Shown here piece after piece: positions 9,881 through 18,397 of a stretch of 64,000 nucleotides of DNA. The notes under the pieces were generated by a model, which was not told the DNA's origin, searched no databases, and was given only the letters and a program-made list of their open reading frames with translations. This DNA is from Methylomonas sp. AM2-LC. Lineage in GTDB: Bacteria; Pseudomonadota; Gammaproteobacteria; Methylococcales; Methylomonadaceae. The stretch's first letter is position 1, and the number at the start of each line of letters is the position of its first letter. The position numbers were made by a program, and so were the translations under genes. The DNA is taken from the NCBI RefSeq assembly GCF_039904985.1, contig NZ_CP157005.1, positions 4,173,501-4,237,500 on the forward strand, read 5' to 3'.

Positions 9881-9918
9881 AAAACCGCCTCACGCCTAAT
9901 TGGATGAGGCGGTTTTTT
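9881..9918 (+). terminator. Rho-independent terminator after the porin gene
   Basis: Twelve-base perfectly paired arms (AAAACCGCCTCA at 9881-9892 and its complement at 9905-9916) enclose a 12-base loop and end in a run of T. It lies 37 bp after the porin stop codon. The A-rich 5' side would also allow some reverse-direction termination. Confidence 0.9.
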
Positions 9919-9983
9919 ATTGCCTATTGAAATACCAAACGTGTTAAATTTAGGTCACTATTCAGTATAAATTTAAGTTTTTA

Positions 9984-10051
9984 TAGTATATGCCAACCTA
10001 AAAAGGCGTATCAATCGCGATTGATGCGCCTTTTTAGGTTGGCATATACTA
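9984..10051. repeat. 68-bp near-perfect palindrome
   Basis: The sequence is self-complementary about a centre at 10017/10018 (TCAATCG and CGATTGA), with 33 of 34 pairs matching. The only mismatch is 10009 against 10026. The inner part (AAAAAGGCG to CGCCTTTTT) resembles a bidirectional terminator, but the arms continue through AGTATATGCCAACCT. Shorter matching arms (TTTTTATAGT and ACTATAAAAA) lie further out near 9978-9987 and 10069-10078. It could be a strong bidirectional terminator, a REP/MITE-like insertion, or both. Confidence 0.85.
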
Positions 10052-10128
10052 CAGCCCACTGATTTTAAACTATAAAAATCACGCTAAATAGCAATACATT
10101 TATTTTTCAACACTGGCAGACTCTCTTC

Positions 10129-11307
10129 ATGCGGCCTTTTCATTACCTCATCGTCTTCATATTCTCACAACTCCTGTCTGGTTGCCTTTCACCGATGGCT
10201 ATTGATAGCATGTCGATAGCTTATAACGAAGCCACTGCTAACGATATTGCCGAACAACTTCTGCTAAATATTGCCCGTGCTGGACATAATGAACCCATTC
10301 ATTTTTCTGGTATTTCTAATATTGCTGCGACCTTAAATTTTCAGGCCAATATTGGTGCCACACCGGCATTGGCAGGTGCCAACGGAACAGCAATGATGCC
10401 AATACTCGGCGCAGGGGTTTCGGAAAACCCTACCGTCAGTATTATTCCGATGCAGGGTGAAGAGTTTACCAAACGCATGCTGACACCGATGACAGAAGAT
10501 AAACTGGCGTTGTTACTCCGCCAAAACGTGGACATCGACATGCTGTTACGGCTCGCGGTATTGGAATACCGTAGCCAACAGGATGGAAATAGTGAGATTT
10601 ACCATAACCGCCCCCGAAACAGGGATGATTACACTTTGTTTAGACGCATGGCGCTACATTTATCGTCCATACAGGATAGCGACCATCTTTTTTTTGAACC
10701 CGTAATAGTGCAAAAACATTGGAGTATACCGATTAAAAGTATGTCCCCGAAAGGATTCCAATCACTTGAAAAAGAATACAACATCAAACTTGATAAGCTA
10801 CATGATGTCTATCTTCTGGACAAACAAGTAAGAGGTCGTATTGTCATCAGTAACTACAACCCGGTTCAATTAACAGAAACAGAACGTAATCAACTAAACG
10901 ATGAAACTGAAGTAATGGCACCTGATGAAATACTGGTGGATATTCGCCCCGAATATTCAGGCGGTGAATATCCTTTACATGGCAAACTCAGATTAAGAAG
11001 CTTTAGCAATATTATCTATTTTATCGGCCGCACTATTTCCAATGAACCTGAAATTGACATTAGCAAAGACCCACGCACCCCTGATGTCAGCATTAACCCG
11101 ACGTTTACACTGGCAATATCCATTTCAGACAGCAAACCAGATAAAACTGATTTAGTAGTCAAATTTAAAGACCATTATTATTCCATTTCTCCCGATAAAG
11201 ATTATCTATGGAATGAAACAGTTTTCAGAATATTGCTACAAATGTTTCAGATGACCATGGCAGAGTTACCGAAAACAGCCGCGCCTAGTATTACTATTTC
11301 AAAATAA
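10129..11307 (+). CDS. Putative outer-membrane lipoprotein of unknown function
   Basis: A 392-residue protein with a lipoprotein signal peptide (hydrophobic stretch then LLSGC, Cys at about residue 19). The residue after the Cys is Leu, so sorting to the outer membrane is expected. The mature part begins AIDSMSIAYNEATANDIAEQLLLNIARAGHNEPIHFSGIS, a pattern I have the impression of meeting in uncharacterised proteobacterial proteins but cannot tie to a named family. The C-terminal half looks mixed alpha/beta. It starts a same-strand group with a sensor kinase 49 bp downstream, so it may be an accessory to that signalling system. Function not assigned. Confidence 0.8.
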   Translation: MRPFHYLIVFIFSQLLSGCLSPMAIDSMSIAYNEATANDIAEQLLLNIARAGHNEPIHFSGISNIAATLNFQANIGATPALAGANGTAMMPILGAGVSENPTVSIIPMQGEEFTKRMLTPMTEDKLALLLRQNVDIDMLLRLAVLEYRSQQDGNSEIYHNRPRNRDDYTLFRRMALHLSSIQDSDHLFFEPVIVQKHWSIPIKSMSPKGFQSLEKEYNIKLDKLHDVYLLDKQVRGRIVISNYNPVQLTETERNQLNDETEVMAPDEILVDIRPEYSGGEYPLHGKLRLRSFSNIIYFIGRTISNEPEIDISKDPRTPDVSINPTFTLAISISDSKPDKTDLVVKFKDHYYSISPDKDYLWNETVFRILLQMFQMTMAELPKTAAPSITISK

Positions 11308-11356
11308 TAGTTTCTTTCTCTATCTTTTCATTCTAAATGACCAAAATTATTAGTTT

Positions 11357-12796
11357 ATGATAATGAAACCCACTCTGCGCAAGCTGTTATTCCGTCCAGT
11401 CATTTTTGTTAGTTTTGTACTGGGCTTACTGGTAATTGGTGAGTTACTCGCCATAGGTAGGCTGACCTGGGTCAATGATCAGCGTATACATACGCTGGAA
11501 CAGGACATTGGTGGCGGACGCAATATGGAGAAAACCATATTTGAGTTATTGCAGTTGCAATTAAAGCATTCTGCACATCGAAAAAGTACCGGTCAAACCG
11601 AACAAAATGACATTGATAAAATTCAGACCCAATTAATTGAAATTCTTAGAATCCATAATAACGCTATTCCAGTACCGTTAGATTTAAATAATTTACAAAA
11701 TGTTTTTGCGCAAGCGACGCCTGGCGATCAAGCCAGTATTTTACGTGCGCTGGAATTAATAGAACAAGTACTGGATACTCAGGCATCCGAAGAAGCAAAA
11801 CTACTCATCAATGTTAAAAATGATAGCCAACTGGAATTACAGCTGGCCATTATCCTCCCCCTATTATTATTTTGGATCGGACATTATTTTTTTAAAACCA
11901 ACGTTCTTGAACCCTTGGACTCTCTCAAAGAACTGCTTTCCGGGCTGGCTGCAGGCGAAATGAAACCGATAGAACGCGATACATCCGACCCCTTATTACA
12001 TGCACTTTTTGACCGTTATAATCACTTGGTATCCCGACTGGTGGAGCTGGAACAAGAGCATTTGGAATATACTTCGGCATTGGAAATAAAAGTTCGACAA
12101 ACCAGTCATGCCTTGCTGGATCAAAGCCAGCAACTGGCTAAAGCAGAAAGACTGGCAGCACTCGCTGAACTAGCGGCGAGTACTGCCCACGAATTACGTA
12201 ATCCTCTAGCCAGCATCCAACTGGCACTGGAAAATATGCTGCAGGAATGTGTGGATCCTGAACTGGCAGAACGCATGCAGATGATCTATCGAGAAGTGCA
12301 ACGCCTAACACGCAATCTAAACGATTTATTGGCTTCTGCACGTAACAGCGCAGAACTTTCCCAAAAAATCAAAGTTTGTCCGGTACTCGAAGAATTATTA
12401 ATGCTGTTAAAATTTCAAGCACAGGAAAATATCCATTTTAGCTATGAAGTTGCTGATGACATTTGCGTATTTTTACCGGAAAGCGAATTCCGGCAAATGT
12501 TATTGAACTTATTACTCAACTCAATTCAAGCTATTGGTTCTGGTAGTGGCGAAGTTAAAGTGTTGGCCAGCATAGAACAAGAACGGGTATTTATTAGCGT
12601 TAGCGATACCGGCCCAGGTTTTACAGCTGATTTTCTTCAACACGGTATTCGACCATTCGTTAGCCTAAAAGATGGTGGAACCGGATTGGGGCTGGCTATG
12701 GTACAACGCTTTGTTAGAGACCATCATGGCGGTTTACAACTGCAAAACATACCACCGGGGCATGCTTGCGTGACTGTTAACTTGCCCATGGGTTAA
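11357..12796 (+). CDS. Membrane sensor histidine kinase, NtrB/PilS-like
   Basis: The kinase has 479 residues. A transmembrane segment at about 10-35, a short periplasmic helical region, and a second transmembrane segment at about 155-172 (LAIILPLLLFWIGHYFF) precede a HAMP-like linker and coiled coil. The HisKA domain carries the phospho-accepting His in STAHELRNPLASIQLA, and the HATPase domain ends with DTGPG and GTGLGLAMV. Kinases of this form usually pair with NtrC-type regulators. Its likely partner is the sigma-54 response regulator at 13958-15349, with a metal transporter gene between them. The signal is unknown; a metal is a reasonable guess from context. Confidence 0.87.
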   Translation: MIMKPTLRKLLFRPVIFVSFVLGLLVIGELLAIGRLTWVNDQRIHTLEQDIGGGRNMEKTIFELLQLQLKHSAHRKSTGQTEQNDIDKIQTQLIEILRIHNNAIPVPLDLNNLQNVFAQATPGDQASILRALELIEQVLDTQASEEAKLLINVKNDSQLELQLAIILPLLLFWIGHYFFKTNVLEPLDSLKELLSGLAAGEMKPIERDTSDPLLHALFDRYNHLVSRLVELEQEHLEYTSALEIKVRQTSHALLDQSQQLAKAERLAALAELAASTAHELRNPLASIQLALENMLQECVDPELAERMQMIYREVQRLTRNLNDLLASARNSAELSQKIKVCPVLEELLMLLKFQAQENIHFSYEVADDICVFLPESEFRQMLLNLLLNSIQAIGSGSGEVKVLASIEQERVFISVSDTGPGFTADFLQHGIRPFVSLKDGGTGLGLAMVQRFVRDHHGGLQLQNIPPGHACVTVNLPMG

Positions 12797-13007
12797 GCTT
12801 TTCAGTTGCACTGCGAGTGTAGGCTTAACTCTGTTATACTCCCCGCACATCAAATTAAGATAAACTGAATTTTGACTGCGGGATATCCAGCAAAGACAAT
12901 ACCAGCATAGTTTTAAAATTGCTGATACGTTCTACACAGACAAACCCTACCAAAATTTGATGCAAGAATAATATAGACTAGTTGCCAGTTTTAAATAAAT
13001 TCTAATT

Positions 13008-13949
13008 ATGAGCACCCACCCCAAATCGCTAACCATCTATGGCTGGCTATCCATTATGGCCGCTATCAGCACCATAGCTTTTAAAAGTTATGCTTACTGG
13101 CTAACCAATTCTGTGGGATTATTATCGGACGCTCTTGAATCTGTGATTAATCTGGTGGCGGCTATTATCATGCTGATTGTACTGAGCATAGCTTCACGCC
13201 CACCCGATGAAAAACACGCTTATGGACATGAAAAAGTAGAATATTTTTCCAGTGGAGCCGAAGGCATTATGATCTTGTTAGCTGCACTGAGCATTGGCTG
13301 GGCAGCTTGGGAACGGTTAGAACATCCGCTTCCCTTACAGCAACTGAATATCGGCATGGCTGTTTCGGTATTTGCCACTCTGATTAATTTACTATTGGCG
13401 AGAGTGTTAATCCATGTCGGCAAGCAACGCCATTCCATTACTCTGGAAGCGGATGGTCAACATTTAATGACCGATGTTTGGACAACAGTAGGTGTACTAG
13501 CCGGTATTGCCGTCATATCAGTAGGCAATCATTTTCCTGCTAGCTTGGCTATTGCTCAGCAGTTAGGTATGAACGGCTGGGAAATATTGGATCCTTTAAT
13601 TGCCTTTTTAGTGGCTTTTAATATTATTTGGTCTGGATTACGCCTAATCAAACGTACCATCTCTGGATTAATGGATGCGGCACTGCCAATTGATGAACAA
13701 CAAGCCATTATTGAGGTCTTAGAACAATTCATCAAAACAGATCAAATCACCTATCATGCATTTCGTACCCGCTATGCAGGAGCTCGCCGCTTTATGTCTG
13801 TGCATATACTCGTACCTGGCAACTGGACTGTACAACAAGGACATGATTTGGTGGAAAGTATAGAACTACGTATCATGTCATTATTTAACAATATTGATAT
13901 TGACACCCATTTGGAACCGATTGAAGATCTCGCCTCTTGGCGTCACTGA
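13008..13949 (+). CDS. Cation diffusion facilitator family transporter
   Basis: The protein has 313 residues, the usual CDF length, with about six hydrophobic segments and a cytoplasmic C-terminal domain. Helix 5 carries the HxxxD half of the transport site (ADGQHLMTDVWTT). In helix 2 the matching positions are Glu and Asn (DALESVINLVAA) rather than Asp/Asp or His/Asp, so the metal preference cannot be read off. HAYGHEKVEYFS between helices 2 and 3 is typical of the family. CDF proteins export divalent metals such as Zn, Fe or Mn by proton antiport. The gene lies between a kinase gene (211-bp gap) and a response regulator gene (8-bp gap). Confidence 0.88.
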   Translation: MSTHPKSLTIYGWLSIMAAISTIAFKSYAYWLTNSVGLLSDALESVINLVAAIIMLIVLSIASRPPDEKHAYGHEKVEYFSSGAEGIMILLAALSIGWAAWERLEHPLPLQQLNIGMAVSVFATLINLLLARVLIHVGKQRHSITLEADGQHLMTDVWTTVGVLAGIAVISVGNHFPASLAIAQQLGMNGWEILDPLIAFLVAFNIIWSGLRLIKRTISGLMDAALPIDEQQAIIEVLEQFIKTDQITYHAFRTRYAGARRFMSVHILVPGNWTVQQGHDLVESIELRIMSLFNNIDIDTHLEPIEDLASWRH

Positions 13950-13957
13950 GTAAATTC

Positions 13958-15349
13958 ATGGCCGATACCTTATTAATTATAGAAGACGAAGCCTTGCTTG
14001 GCTCTGAAATAGCTCGATATTTTAGTAAACGAGACTGGGAAGTGACCATAGCCAAAAGCATACGCCAAGCAGAGGTGCATTTATCTAAACAGGATATTGA
14101 TCCCTTGGTAGTAATATCGGATATGAATCTGCCAGATGGAAATGCTTTGGATTTACTGGAAAGTATAAAAAACAAAATCAATAGCAGTGAATGGGTATTT
14201 CTAACGGGTTACGGTAGTGTTGCCGACTCGGTTCGCGCGGTTCGTTTGGGAGCCTATGATTTTGTAGAAAAACCTTGTGAACTGGAACGCCTGAATCTGT
14301 TAATGGAAGGCGCAGCCCGGAGTGCCAGAGCCCAACGCCGCCTGCAACAACAAACGGTTGCCCAAAACAGTCGACATACTGTCGACGCCCTAATAGGCAG
14401 TAGCCCACAGGCATCTGGCTTGCGTAGTATGATAGCGCAAATGGCGAAGGTACCCTTCTCCAGCTTGATTATCAGTGGTGAAACTGGCACTGGCAAAGGA
14501 TTAATCGCCAGAATTCTGCACTGTACGGGCAGTAGAGCACTGGCCCCACTGATTGAAATAAACTGTGCAGCATTACCCAGAGAACTGCTGGAATCGGAAT
14601 TATTTGGCTACGAAGCAGGCGCCTTTACAGGCGCTAAAAAACGCCATCGCGGCCTATTTGAACAAGCCCACACCGGCACTTTATTCTTGGATGAAATTGG
14701 TGAAATGGATTTGGATTTACAGACTAAATTGCTTAAAGCAGTTGAGGATTTTCGGATTCGACGTCTTGGCGGTGAATCCGAAATTGCCATAGATGTTCAA
14801 ATTATCGCGGCAACCAATCTGAATTTAATCCAGAAAGTTGAACAAGGTTTATTCCGTAGTGATTTATATCATCGCCTCAATGTGATGAGCTTGCGCGTTC
14901 CTGCTTTGCGAGAGCGTAAACAGGACTTGGATGAATTGGTGCCCTTATTCATAGCCGATAGCAATCGCAAATCCTCAAAAAATGTAAAAAATATTTCTCA
15001 ACAAGCCTGGGAGAATCTTAAATCCTATGACTGGCCGGGAAATATTCGTGAGTTACGCAATGTGTTGGAACGATGTGTATTGTTAGCCAGTGATGAAGAT
15101 TTTCCAGAGCAATGGTTACAACTACCCAATGTTTCCAGTAAAACTATTGTCACTCATGATAATGAAAACGGCATTTATCTACCGCTAGATGGCAGCTTAA
15201 GTTTGCATGATATGGAAAAATACTTGATTCAAGAGGTGTTAAATCGTACCGATGAAAATGTGACGGCCGCCGCGCGTATGTTGGGTACCACGCGCGAAAC
15301 CTTACGCTATCGGGTACAAAAATATAATTTAAAGTGTAAAGAGCGATAA
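13958..15349 (+). CDS. Sigma-54-dependent response regulator, NtrC family
   Basis: The ATG at 13958 gives 463 residues. A TTG at 13937 would add seven residues overlapping the transporter gene and has less support. The receiver carries the acceptor Asp in VVISDMNLPDG, followed by an AAA+ domain with Walker A GETGTGKG and the intact sigma-54 contact motif GAFTGA. The C-terminal Fis-type helix-turn-helix contains GTTRETLRYRVQKY. The gene should act with the kinase at 11357-12796. The 8-bp gap from the CDF gene suggests co-transcription with it. No sigma-54 promoter was identified nearby, so its targets are unknown. Confidence 0.88.
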   Translation: MADTLLIIEDEALLGSEIARYFSKRDWEVTIAKSIRQAEVHLSKQDIDPLVVISDMNLPDGNALDLLESIKNKINSSEWVFLTGYGSVADSVRAVRLGAYDFVEKPCELERLNLLMEGAARSARAQRRLQQQTVAQNSRHTVDALIGSSPQASGLRSMIAQMAKVPFSSLIISGETGTGKGLIARILHCTGSRALAPLIEINCAALPRELLESELFGYEAGAFTGAKKRHRGLFEQAHTGTLFLDEIGEMDLDLQTKLLKAVEDFRIRRLGGESEIAIDVQIIAATNLNLIQKVEQGLFRSDLYHRLNVMSLRVPALRERKQDLDELVPLFIADSNRKSSKNVKNISQQAWENLKSYDWPGNIRELRNVLERCVLLASDEDFPEQWLQLPNVSSKTIVTHDNENGIYLPLDGSLSLHDMEKYLIQEVLNRTDENVTAAARMLGTTRETLRYRVQKYNLKCKER

Positions 15350-15392
15350 AGTTTTATGCGCTGTCATTACTATCTGCGATGGGTAAATAAAT

Positions 15393-15836
15393 ATGGCAAA
15401 AGCAGATAAATGTCTCGCCAGAAGCAAATTATATTTATATTTGCTGACAGTATTGTGGCTACCATTACCAGCACTGGCTAAAGCCTACCTGGTCAATTCA
15501 CAGCCCAATGAAAATGCATCTATAAGCGAGGTACCCGCGCAAATTGATCTTTGGTTTAACGAAGAAATTAAGAAAGAATATTTGGCCGTGGCAATCACGG
15601 ACGACCAAGGTAAGCGCCTAAACGATTCTGAAATAAGCTTAGATTCGGCAGACCATACCCATATTTACACGCGCTTACCCAAACTGGAGCTAGGTCTCTA
15701 TTTAGTACGTTATCGCGTAATGTCTGTGGATAGATTATTAGTCACGGGCAGTTTTAATTTTACTGTTACAGATGCGCCACCACCAGAACCCACAACAACA
15801 TCACCGCCCCCTCAGCCGAAAATTAAATCAAAATGA
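15393..15836 (+). CDS. Secreted CopC-domain-like protein lacking the usual copper ligands
   Basis: A 147-residue protein with a signal peptide cleaved near PALA-KAYL, then a CopC-like beta-sandwich (SQPNENASISEVPAQIDLWFNEEI ... GLYLVRYRVMSVDRLLVTGSFNFTV) and a Pro/Thr-rich tail. CopC proteins bind Cu(II) in the periplasm through the N-terminal amino group and His1 plus Asp and His residues near the C-terminal strands. Here the mature protein starts with Lys or Ala-Tyr rather than His, and the usual D-G-H-P segment is DRLLV. It is therefore likely a CopC fold without the classical Cu(II) site. It follows the response regulator by 43 bp. Confidence 0.75.
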   Translation: MAKADKCLARSKLYLYLLTVLWLPLPALAKAYLVNSQPNENASISEVPAQIDLWFNEEIKKEYLAVAITDDQGKRLNDSEISLDSADHTHIYTRLPKLELGLYLVRYRVMSVDRLLVTGSFNFTVTDAPPPEPTTTSPPPQPKIKSK

Positions 15837-16056
15837 TTTGGCTGCGTTCTTGGATACAATAAGTATTTTACAAAAGTCACTAAGCTCGACATTACTCAGT
15901 CTGCTCGTGATGCGCTTCATCTAATAATAAATGAACTAAGCGATCTAAAGGGGCATACTGGAACAATGCTTAAGTGAGTAGCGTGCTTTCGTCAGCTCAC
16001 AAATTTATGAAAATAGAGAAAATACTCATAGAAGTATTTATCTTTTTTTCTTATAT

Positions 16057-16086
16057 ATCGTAAAATAGTTTTAACTTTTTTACGAT
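16057..16086. repeat. Inverted repeat ahead of the AAA ATPase gene
   Basis: Nine-base arms (ATCGTAAAA and TTTTACGAT) are separated by 12 bp and end 15 bp before the ATPase start codon. This is a plausible operator for a dimeric regulator. A second small hairpin (AAATACT and AGTATTT, about 16020-16037) followed by T residues lies just upstream. No regulator can be named. Confidence 0.45.
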
Positions 16087-16101
16087 GAACCTTATTTTAG
16101 T

Positions 16102-17310
16102 ATGCAGCGTCTATACAGCAAGCAAATAGAAAAAGAGCTTTTTCAGAATCGGCAAATGCTGTTTGTATCCGGCCCAAGACAAGTTGGTAAAACAACTATA
16201 GCCAGACAACTTTGCCAAGACCACAACGGCCATTATCTAAATTGGGATGATGTTGATCATCGTCAACTGATTTTGGTGGGAACTAATGCGCTGGCTTCTA
16301 AGTTAGGTCTGGATCAATTACGCGCTGAAAAACCGTTAATAGTTTTTGATGAACTGCATAAGTATCGACACTGGAAAGATTTTTTAAAAGGTTTTTACGA
16401 CCGCTACGAACAGCAAGTACATATTCTGGTAACGGGTAGTGCGCGTTTAGATATTTTTAAAAAAGGTGGCGATAGTTTGATGGGGCGTTACTTCCATTTG
16501 TGCATGCATCCCTTGACTATTGGCGAGATATGCAACCAGTCGATGAAAGACGAACAATTGATTCAATTTCCACAGCCAATTGCAGCTGACAGTTTTGAGC
16601 AATTGTATCGGTTTGGCGGATTTCCTGAACCCTTCATTAAAGCCAATTCTCGCTTTAGCTTACGTTGGCAAAATTTGCGCTCAAAACAGCTCATACAGGA
16701 AGATATTAGGAACGGTGCAAATATTCAGGAATTGGCACAATTAGAAATACTGTGTCGCTTACTTACCGCCCAAGCGGGTCAAGTAACTCGTTATGCGACA
16801 CTGGCAACGCAGATTCGGGTATCGGTAGATACTATACGTCGATGGCTGGATACCTTGGAAAGTTTTTATTTTTGTTTTCGTATCCGCCCCTGGAGCGCTA
16901 ATATTGCCAGCTCGTTGCGCAAAGAACCGAAAACCTATTTATGGGACTGGTCTCAGATAACTGACAACGGTATGAGAGCCGAAAATTTTATAGCCAGCCA
17001 TTTACTCAAAGCAGTACATTGGTGGAATGACTTAGGAATGGGTGATTTTGGACTCTATTACCTTAGAACCAAGGATCAGAAAGAAGTGGATTTTTTAATC
17101 ACAAAAAATAACCTCCCCTGGTTTTTAGTCGAAGTAAAAGCGGCGGTTAATGCTGCACTTAATGCAAACCTAGCTTGGTTTCAAGATAAAACAGGTGCAG
17201 AACATGCATTTCAAGTCTGCCTGAACATGCCATTTGTGCCAGTAGACTGTTTTTCAACAAATACGCCTATTAAAGTGCCTGCGCAAACATTTTTATCACA
17301 ACTTATCTAA
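16102..17310 (+). CDS. AAA_14/DUF4143 family ATPase
   Basis: The protein has 402 residues. The N-terminal AAA_14 domain has Walker A GPRQVGKTT near residues 25-33, Walker B VFDELHKY, and the sensor-like VTGSARLD. The C-terminal DUF4143 half contains VDFLI followed by FLVEVKA, the pattern of a PD-(D/E)xK-like fold. These ATPases are widespread, often solitary and strain-variable. They have been discussed as regulators or defence-related factors, but the function is not established. The gene stands alone, preceded by an AT-rich region with inverted repeats and followed by an interspersed-repeat-like hairpin, a context that suggests an accessory insertion. Confidence 0.85.
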   Translation: MQRLYSKQIEKELFQNRQMLFVSGPRQVGKTTIARQLCQDHNGHYLNWDDVDHRQLILVGTNALASKLGLDQLRAEKPLIVFDELHKYRHWKDFLKGFYDRYEQQVHILVTGSARLDIFKKGGDSLMGRYFHLCMHPLTIGEICNQSMKDEQLIQFPQPIAADSFEQLYRFGGFPEPFIKANSRFSLRWQNLRSKQLIQEDIRNGANIQELAQLEILCRLLTAQAGQVTRYATLATQIRVSVDTIRRWLDTLESFYFCFRIRPWSANIASSLRKEPKTYLWDWSQITDNGMRAENFIASHLLKAVHWWNDLGMGDFGLYYLRTKDQKEVDFLITKNNLPWFLVEVKAAVNAALNANLAWFQDKTGAEHAFQVCLNMPFVPVDCFSTNTPIKVPAQTFLSQLI

Positions 17311-17370
17311 AAAATAGCACATTCAATAAAGCAATAAATTAAACCTGGCCTGTCTCTGACAATCCAAAAT

Positions 17371-17458
17371 CGAACCGCATCATTCTTTCCGTAGAATTTA
17401 ATCCTTCTGGTGCAATTTTGAGATTGATGAGAGGATATCGGCCTTATGATGCGGTTCG
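17371..17458. repeat. Imperfect hairpin or interspersed-repeat fragment
   Basis: Perfect 13-base arms (CGAACCGCATCAT at 17371-17383 and ATGATGCGGTTCG at 17446-17458) flank 62 bp. The right arm runs on into TTCCTCACCACGTCCTACC. From memory, this GATGCGGTTCG/TCCTCACC/TCCTAC style recurs between genes in several gammaproteobacteria, but copy number could not be checked here. It sits between the convergent ATPase and corC genes and may also stop transcription. Confidence 0.5.
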
Positions 17459-17557
17459 TTCCTCACCACGTCCTACCGGCTATACAGATATGAGTTAAAA
17501 GATCTGCCCCTAATAACGCCAAAAACCGGGTAACTGATCAACAGAAAGAATAATCAT

Positions 17558-18397
17558 CTATTTTATTTTAAGCCTTAACAAATGCACACGCCGATTATCG
17601 GCACGCAACACTTCAAAAATAAATTCATCCATCTCCAGTTTTTCGCCACGCTTGGGAAAATGTTCTAATCTTTGCACGATCAAACCGCCGATGGTATCGC
17701 AATCGTCATCTTCAAGATCGGCAGAGAAGTATTCGTTAAATTCCTCAATGGGTGTTAGTGCATTGATAATATATTCGCGCTCACTGCGTTGTGAGATAAA
17801 CCCCTGATTTTCATCTTCATCATGCTCATCTTCGATTTTGCCGACAATCTGCTCCAGCACATCTTCAATGGTGACCAAACCGGCAGCGTTACCGTACTCG
17901 TCAACTACAATGGCCATATGATTACGTTCAGTACGAAATTCTTTAAGTAACACATTCAGACGCTTACTTTCCGGCACAACATAGGCGGCACGCATGATGT
18001 TTTCAACTTTAAGCGATTTGTTACGTAACGCATGGGCTAACAGGTCTTTGGCTAATAAAATGCCGACTACCTTGCTGCGATCTTCTTCAATTACTGGAAA
18101 GCGCGAATGTGCAAACTCAACCACTAAAGGGAAAATAGTTTCCAATTCCGCCTCTCTGGGCACTACCACCATTTGTGAGCGGGGTATCATGATGTCTCTG
18201 ACGCGCATTTCAGAAACCTGCATGACACCTTCTATCATGCTGAGTGCATCGGCATCCAGTAGATGTTTTTCTTCTGAGCCTCTCAGAATTTCCATCAAAT
18301 CTTGTTGATCTTGTGGCTCCCCAGTCAGGAAATAACTTATGCGTTCCAGCAAACTTTTCTGATGGGGGTGGCTACTCGGGGGGTTACCATCGCTCAT
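17558..18397 (-). CDS. corC: CorC/YbeX-type CBS-domain protein
   Basis: The protein has 279 residues. Paired CBS domains occupy about 65-190 (RDIMIPRSQMVVV, VDEYGNAAGLVTIEDVLEQIVGKIEDEHD), followed by a C-terminal CorC_HlyC domain (DTIGGLIVQRLEHFPKRGE). YbeX/CorC is linked to Mg/Co efflux and, more recently, to ribosome metabolism in enterobacteria. It has no transmembrane segments. The start overlaps the ybeY stop by 4 bp, so it is the last gene of miaB-phoH-ybeY-corC. In E. coli lnt follows this gene, but no lnt is present here. Confidence 0.92.
   Translation of the reverse strand: MSDGNPPSSHPHQKSLLERISYFLTGEPQDQQDLMEILRGSEEKHLLDADALSMIEGVMQVSEMRVRDIMIPRSQMVVVPREAELETIFPLVVEFAHSRFPVIEEDRSKVVGILLAKDLLAHALRNKSLKVENIMRAAYVVPESKRLNVLLKEFRTERNHMAIVVDEYGNAAGLVTIEDVLEQIVGKIEDEHDEDENQGFISQRSEREYIINALTPIEEFNEYFSADLEDDDCDTIGGLIVQRLEHFPKRGEKLEMDEFIFEVLRADNRRVHLLRLKIK

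Noticed and set aside
15837..16101. Short frame encoding LDITQSARDALHLIINELSDLKG in the gap before the AAA ATPase gene
   Set aside because: It has no start codon in a suitable position and no recognised family. It could be a gene remnant but the evidence is too thin to list.
17994..18308. 104-codon plus-strand frame opposite corC
   Set aside because: No recognisable motif, no upstream gene context, and it lies wholly within the well-conserved corC gene.
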